From Dickeya lacustris (GTDB lineage: Bacteria > Pseudomonadota > Gammaproteobacteria > Enterobacterales > Enterobacteriaceae), in NCBI RefSeq assembly GCF_029635795.1, contig NZ_CP114280.1, positions 2,294,001 to 2,358,000 of the forward strand: 64,000 nucleotides of DNA, written 5' to 3'. The position numbers and the translations under genes were made by a program. Below, piece after piece: positions 62,285 through 64,000 of this stretch (positions are counted from its first letter, which is position 1; every line of letters begins with the position of its first letter). The notes under the pieces are model-generated. The model ran no database searches. It was not told the DNA's origin and saw nothing but the letters and a program-made list of their open reading frames with translations.

Positions 62285-64000
<1,716 letters not shown>

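Overview
The window is chromosomal core DNA of an enterobacterium, best matched to the Pectobacteriaceae (Dickeya/Pectobacterium/Musicola-like). The basis is gene order and remembered protein similarity, not a search. The fadBA, fre, ubiD, rfaH, tat, ubiBJE, rmuC and udp, ysgA, metE, metR, yigM blocks follow the E. coli order. hemB, argECBH and ppc are interleaved in a non-E. coli way, and the LPS-core locus is the Klebsiella/Serratia type (waaQ, wabG, wabH, waaA, waaE, coaD). I saw no rRNA, tRNA, insertion sequence, prophage or CRISPR array, and no gene-free stretch longer than about 290 bp.

Layout: 1-2.0 kb, end of fadB and fadA (beta-oxidation). 2.0-2.5 kb, a lone ArsR-type regulator with two cysteines. 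2.5-4.8 kb, fre and ubiD. 5-12.2 kb, rfaH, hemB (magnesium-type), tatD, tatABC and the ubiquinone genes ubiB, ubiJ, ubiE. 12.3-21.6 kb, rmuC, divergent argCBH/argE around paired ARG boxes, and ppc. 21.7-28.8 kb, a tyrosine-phosphatase-like gene, udp, ysgA, metE, a frameshifted metR and yigM. 29-34.6 kb, cysE, gpsA, secB, a frameshifted yibN, envC and yibQ; grxC and gpmM, which E. coli keeps here, are absent. 34.6-36.9 kb, tdh and kbl (threonine breakdown).

37.1-51.9 kb is the LPS inner/outer core cluster: hldD, waaF, waaC, a third GT9 gene, waaL on the other strand, a GT2 gene, a GT9-deacetylase pair on the minus strand, then waaQ-wabG-wabH, waaA-waaE-coaD. The part from about 40.1 to 43.5 kb is clearly richer in A+T than its flanks, as expected of a variable outer-core segment. 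RfaH, encoded at 5 kb, often acts on such operons, but I found no convincing ops element here.

51.9-59.0 kb holds housekeeping genes (mutM, rpmG, rpmB, radC, coaBC, dut, slmA, pyrE, rph) with a secreted ferritin-like DUF2202 gene inserted between radC and coaBC. 59.2-60.1 kb holds two small DUF202 membrane proteins (yidH/yidG-like) in place of the yicC expected beside rph. 60.3-64 kb holds an apparent operon of a DUF1611 protein (DgcN-like), an enolase-superfamily epimerase (DgcA-like) and a fused double-ATPase peptide ABC transporter that runs off the window. I read this as uptake and conversion of D-glutamate or D-glutamate-containing (murein) peptides, and it is the most interesting accessory system present.

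Other notable points are two single-base frameshifts (metR, yibN), related short tandem repeats between wabH and waaA and inside yidH, and overlapping inverted repeats in the rpmB leader.
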